DNA from: Candidatus Hydrothermota bacterium
Lineage (GTDB): Bacteria > Hydrothermota > Hydrothermia > UBA1063
DNA: 7,306 bases
Assembly: GCA_003644895.1 (NCBI GenBank)
Contig: QNDO01000072.1
Location: 1 to 7,306 of the forward strand
Reading direction: 5' to 3'
Below, one piece after another: positions 5,792 through 7,306 of this stretch (the first letter of the stretch is position 1; every line of letters starts with the position of its first letter). Under the pieces are notes generated by a model. It was not told the origin of the DNA. It ran no database searches and saw nothing but the letters and a program-made list of their open reading frames with translations. The translations under genes were made by a program, and so were the position numbers.

Positions 5792-7306
5792 GGAGTAATC
5801 CTATAAAAACTTTGCTTATATGGTTAATAATATTCGTAGGTTTTGCCATTATCTTGAATTTCCTTGGTCAGGAAAAGGGAATTGTAGAATTACCATTCAG
5901 TGAATTTTATGAGTTGAGCAACAAAGGTGTTGTGCAGAAAATCATAATATCAGGTAAAGACATTAAGGGAGAATTTAAAACAGAGTTCGTAAAAAATGGT
6001 AAAAATTACAAAAATTTCAAAACAAAGCTTCCATATGACGATCCTGAACTTGTGAGAGAGCTAACGGAAAAGGGCATTATTGTTGAATCTAAACCGAAGC
6101 AAGTAATGTGGTCTATAATAGTGGGATATCTGCCCTGGGTTATAATGCTAGGGCTTTTCTGGTTCTTCTTCATCAGGCAGATCTCTGCTGGGCAAAGAGA
6201 AGCAATCAAGTTTGGGAAAAGCCGTGTTAAAATATTAAAAGAAACTAAACCTCAGGTCACCTTCCAGGATGTCGCAGGGTGTGAAGAAGCAAAAGAAGAA
6301 TTAAAAGAAGTCATAGAGTTTTTGAGGAATCCTGAAAAATTCACCAAAATTGGCGCCAGAATCCCAAAGGGTGTTTTACTCGTTGGCCCTCCCGGAACAG
6401 GAAAAACTCTGTTAGCAAAAGCAGTAGCCGGTGAAGCAGATGTTCCCTTTCTTTCCATCTCTGGCTCCGAGTTCGTGGAACTATTTGTTGGTGTAGGTGC
6501 AGCAAGAGTCAGAGATCTCTTTGAACAGGCAAAAAGAAATGCTCCATGTATTGTATTTATTGATGAAATTGATGCAGTGGGAAGATTAAGGGGGGCAGGC
6601 CTTGGTGGTGGACACGACGAAAGGGAACAGACCCTTAACCAGCTCCTTGTGGAGATGGACGGTTTTGATACCTCAGAGGGTATCATTGTAATGGCCGCTA
6701 CCAATAGACCTGATATTCTTGACCCTGCTCTTCTGAGACCTGGAAGATTTGATAGACAGATTGTTGTTCCGAGACCAGATGTAAAGGGAAGAGAAGAAAT
6801 TCTTAAAATTCATACAAGGAATATACCCCTTGCTGAAGATGTGAATCTTAAAGTTATAGCACAGCAGACTCCTGGATTTTCAGGAGCGGACCTTGCAAAT
6901 CTTGTAAATGAAGCAGCTCTTCTCGCTGCACGAAGAGGAAGGGATAAGGTAGCAGCTCAGGATTTTGAAGAAGCAAAGGATAAAGTTCTTATGGGCATTG
7001 CGAGACGCAGCATGGTGATGTCGGAAGAAGACAAGAAAAGAATTGCCTATCATGAAGCGGGGCATGCACTGGTTTCAAAGTTCACTCCCGGTTCAGATCC
7101 TGTACATAAAGTGACCATAATTCCGAGAGGTAGAGCTCTTGGAGCCACTCAACAATTACCCGAACAGGATAGATATATCTATTCCAAGTCATATCTTGTC
7201 AACCAATTGCGAGTGCTTCTTGGGGGCAGGGCTGCAGAAAAGATAGTTTTCGGTGAAGAAACCACCGGAGCCGCAGATGACTTAATGAGAGCCACAGAGA
7301 TAGCAA
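5788..7306 (+). CDS. ftsH: ATP-dependent zinc metalloprotease FtsH, N-terminal 506 residues (3' end outside window)
   Basis: Membrane-bound hexameric AAA+ protease that extracts and degrades misfolded membrane proteins and regulatory proteins; in E. coli one substrate is LpxC of the lipid A pathway. My translation shows a transmembrane helix at about 8-26, a periplasmic domain at about 27-105, a second helix at about 107-129, then the AAA domain with Walker A GPPGTGKT (200-207), pore motif FVG (233-235), Walker B IVFIDE (255-260), and the second region of homology ATNRPDILDPALLRPGRFDR (304-323) with arginine fingers Arg317 and Arg320. The M41 protease domain shows the zinc site HEAGH (422-426) and TTGAADDL (492-499), whose Asp498 is the likely third ligand. 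All key residues are intact. The gene runs off the right edge with roughly the last 100 or more residues missing. It starts in an ATGA overlap with hpt. Confidence 0.97.
   Translation, partial: MRSNPIKTLLIWLIIFVGFAIILNFLGQEKGIVELPFSEFYELSNKGVVQKIIISGKDIKGEFKTEFVKNGKNYKNFKTKLPYDDPELVRELTEKGIIVESKPKQVMWSIIVGYLPWVIMLGLFWFFFIRQISAGQREAIKFGKSRVKILKETKPQVTFQDVAGCEEAKEELKEVIEFLRNPEKFTKIGARIPKGVLLVGPPGTGKTLLAKAVAGEADVPFLSISGSEFVELFVGVGAARVRDLFEQAKRNAPCIVFIDEIDAVGRLRGAGLGGGHDEREQTLNQLLVEMDGFDTSEGIIVMAATNRPDILDPALLRPGRFDRQIVVPRPDVKGREEILKIHTRNIPLAEDVNLKVIAQQTPGFSGADLANLVNEAALLAARRGRDKVAAQDFEEAKDKVLMGIARRSMVMSEEDKKRIAYHEAGHALVSKFTPGSDPVHKVTIIPRGRALGATQQLPEQDRYIYSKSYLVNQLRVLLGGRAAEKIVFGEETTGAADDLMRATEIA

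Noticed and set aside
6252..6704. 150-residue open frame on the minus strand
   Set aside because: It lies wholly inside the ftsH AAA domain on the opposite strand; the composition is Ser/Pro-rich shadow sequence with no recognisable motif or ribosome site.
1..7306. Mobile elements, CRISPR arrays, tRNA/rRNA genes, riboswitches or a novel defence-like system
   Set aside because: Nearly every base belongs to recognised housekeeping or envelope genes; no repeats, transposase motifs or structured RNA signatures were seen by eye.

Overview
The window is a gene-dense, AT-rich stretch of a bacterial chromosome from a diderm (Gram-negative-type) organism. It carries lpxB (lipid A synthesis) and a probable outer-membrane beta-barrel, so an LPS-type outer membrane is expected. 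The host lineage cannot be fixed from the sequence. The archaeal-type bifunctional phosphoglucose/phosphomannose isomerase, lysine-rich proteins and very compact gene packing would suit an uncultivated, possibly thermophilic lineage of the FCB/WOR-3 kind, but that is a weak inference.

There are two divergent operons. The minus-strand operon reads leftward from about 2466: lpxB (2466-1372), a bifunctional phosphoglucose/phosphomannose isomerase of the SIS family (1385-396), and the N-terminal part of a sugar-phosphate nucleotidyltransferase (399-1, running off the left edge). The genes overlap by 14 and 4 bases, and the two downstream genes have strong AGGAGG ribosome sites. Together they link hexose-phosphate interconversion and nucleotide-sugar synthesis to lipid A/LPS assembly.

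The plus-strand operon reads rightward from 2541: a Wzi-like outer-membrane beta-barrel (2541-3947), tilS (3952-5277), hpt (5246-5791) and ftsH (5788 to beyond 7306). The block tilS-hpt-ftsH is a widely conserved bacterial gene order, known for example in Bacillus. The envelope gene in front of it is the local peculiarity. Junctions are a 4-base gap, a 32-base overlap and a 4-base ATGA overlap.

The only non-coding stretch is the 74 bases between the operons (2467-2540). It holds two back-to-back sigma70-type promoters, each with a 17-base spacer. Each places the predicted transcription start exactly on the A of the first gene's ATG, and neither first gene has a Shine-Dalgarno sequence. This suggests both operons begin with leaderless mRNAs while most internal genes use Shine-Dalgarno sites, and it is the most interesting observation here. 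I found no RNA genes, mobile elements, CRISPR arrays, convincing terminators or novel defence-like system.
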